From Haematococcus lacustris (lineage: Eukaryota > Chlorophyta > Chlorophyceae > Chlamydomonadales > Haematococcaceae), in assembly GCA_030144725.1 (NCBI GenBank), contig JASKMD010000026.1, forward strand, positions 4,462,552 to 4,526,551: a stretch of DNA of 64,000 nt, written 5' to 3'. The translations under genes and the position numbers were made by a program. Each line of letters starts with the position of its first letter. Within the stretch, counting starts at the first letter, position 1. This document shows positions 63,617-64,000 of this stretch, piece after piece. Under the pieces are notes generated by a model. That model was not told the DNA's origin. It searched no databases and was given only the letters and a program-made list of their open reading frames with translations.

Positions 63617-64000
63617 TTTTCAAGGAGCTATGGTCGGTCCAATCGCGACCGGTCCTTGTTTATCATGAGTGTTCTTCTTATCGGTGTAGTCGATATGTGC
63701 TAGAATTAGCGGCTTAGGTTCAGTTGTGGGGTGCCAGTGGGCCTTTATTAGGTCCGTCTCCACTGACTTTCGCATGGCGGTTTTGAGGTCATCTTCGCCG
63801 TGTGCGCAGACTGGGCAGAGCCAGTGGTCGTCCCTCGCTTGCCCCGCTAGGCCTGTCTTGGCTAGGCAGGCCGGGTGGTAGGCTCTCATGCAGATGTTGC
63901 ACATGGGGCTGTCCTCTTTGGGTTCCCAGCATAGTTCGCATGTGCAAACATGTTCTGCATCTGCTCTGCAGATGTCTTCTGTGTGGGCGGGCGTGTAGCC
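63617..64000 (-). CDS. PHD-finger protein, partial (probably retroelement)
   Basis: An open frame enters from the right edge and ends at the stop at 63617-63619, about 127 residues. It contains a C4HC3 PHD pattern: CELC, nine residues, CNIC, AYHPAC, then HWLCPVC with the usual Trp two residues before the last Cys pair. PHD fingers read histone tails and also occur in ORF products of some non-LTR retrotransposons. The composition and the adjacent ATCTGCACAG satellite match the setting of the RNase H LINE at 54-57 kb, so a retroelement ORF is favoured; a host chromatin protein is the alternative. The short tail after the finger has no motif. Confidence 0.6.

Overview
The window looks like a repeat-saturated piece of a chlorophyte (Chlamydomonadales-type) green-algal nuclear genome. 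It is very GC-rich. Genes have many short GT-AG introns, proteins carry long Q/A/G/P-rich tracts, a TGTAA signal follows the best gene model, and pentamer/hexamer microsatellites run for hundreds of bases. The transposons are of kinds known from green algae. I cannot fix the genus. There is one 500-base assembly gap (14565-15064). No rRNA, tRNA, CRISPR array or prokaryotic operon is visible.

Layout. 1-1418: C-terminal half of a hAT transposase. 1549-1735: a 182-bp module that recurs inverted at 56989-57170. 1736-4027: 3' half of a Ty3/gypsy chromovirus (integrase, chromodomain, polypurine tract, 3' LTR). 4272-5957: about 1.69 kb of perfect (CCCCG)n. 6176-6538: C-terminal relic of a TnpB/Fanzor-like nuclease. 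7118-13583: the only convincing host-type gene, with 8 phase-compatible exons encoding an IQ-motif, low-complexity protein. 15065-16232: low-complexity reading frame after the gap. 16233-24840: three copies of a poly(A) LINE, two of them in inverted orientation. 25151-27580: inverted palindromic minisatellite. 27718-28362: unrecognised coding segment.

28363-54308 is dominated by about 1,420-bp tandem units. Each unit is an internally deleted LINE 3' end, and twelve unit markers are visible. The array is interrupted by a 239-bp hairpin MITE (30978-31216), a 7.2-kb CACTA/EnSpm-like DNA transposon with an apparently complete 11-exon transposase gene (31998-39189), a 602-bp short retroposon with a 13-bp target-site duplication (52778-53379), and a solo LTR with a 5-bp duplication (53428-53883).

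54309-57170 carries the 3' half of a second LINE type (RNase H, CCHC knuckle, restriction-like endonuclease). A 51-bp palindrome-bearing satellite (57171-58055) follows, then several microsatellites, the N-terminal half of a hAT transposase interrupted by a second 239-bp MITE (60165-61194), further satellites, and a PHD-finger reading frame running off the right edge.

How the parts relate: the CACTA element is the likely mobiliser of both MITEs, which share its terminal 20-36 bases. The RNase H/endonuclease LINE is the likely mobiliser of the 602-bp retroposon, which shares its 3' tail. The poly(A) LINE family supplied the sequence of the tandem array.
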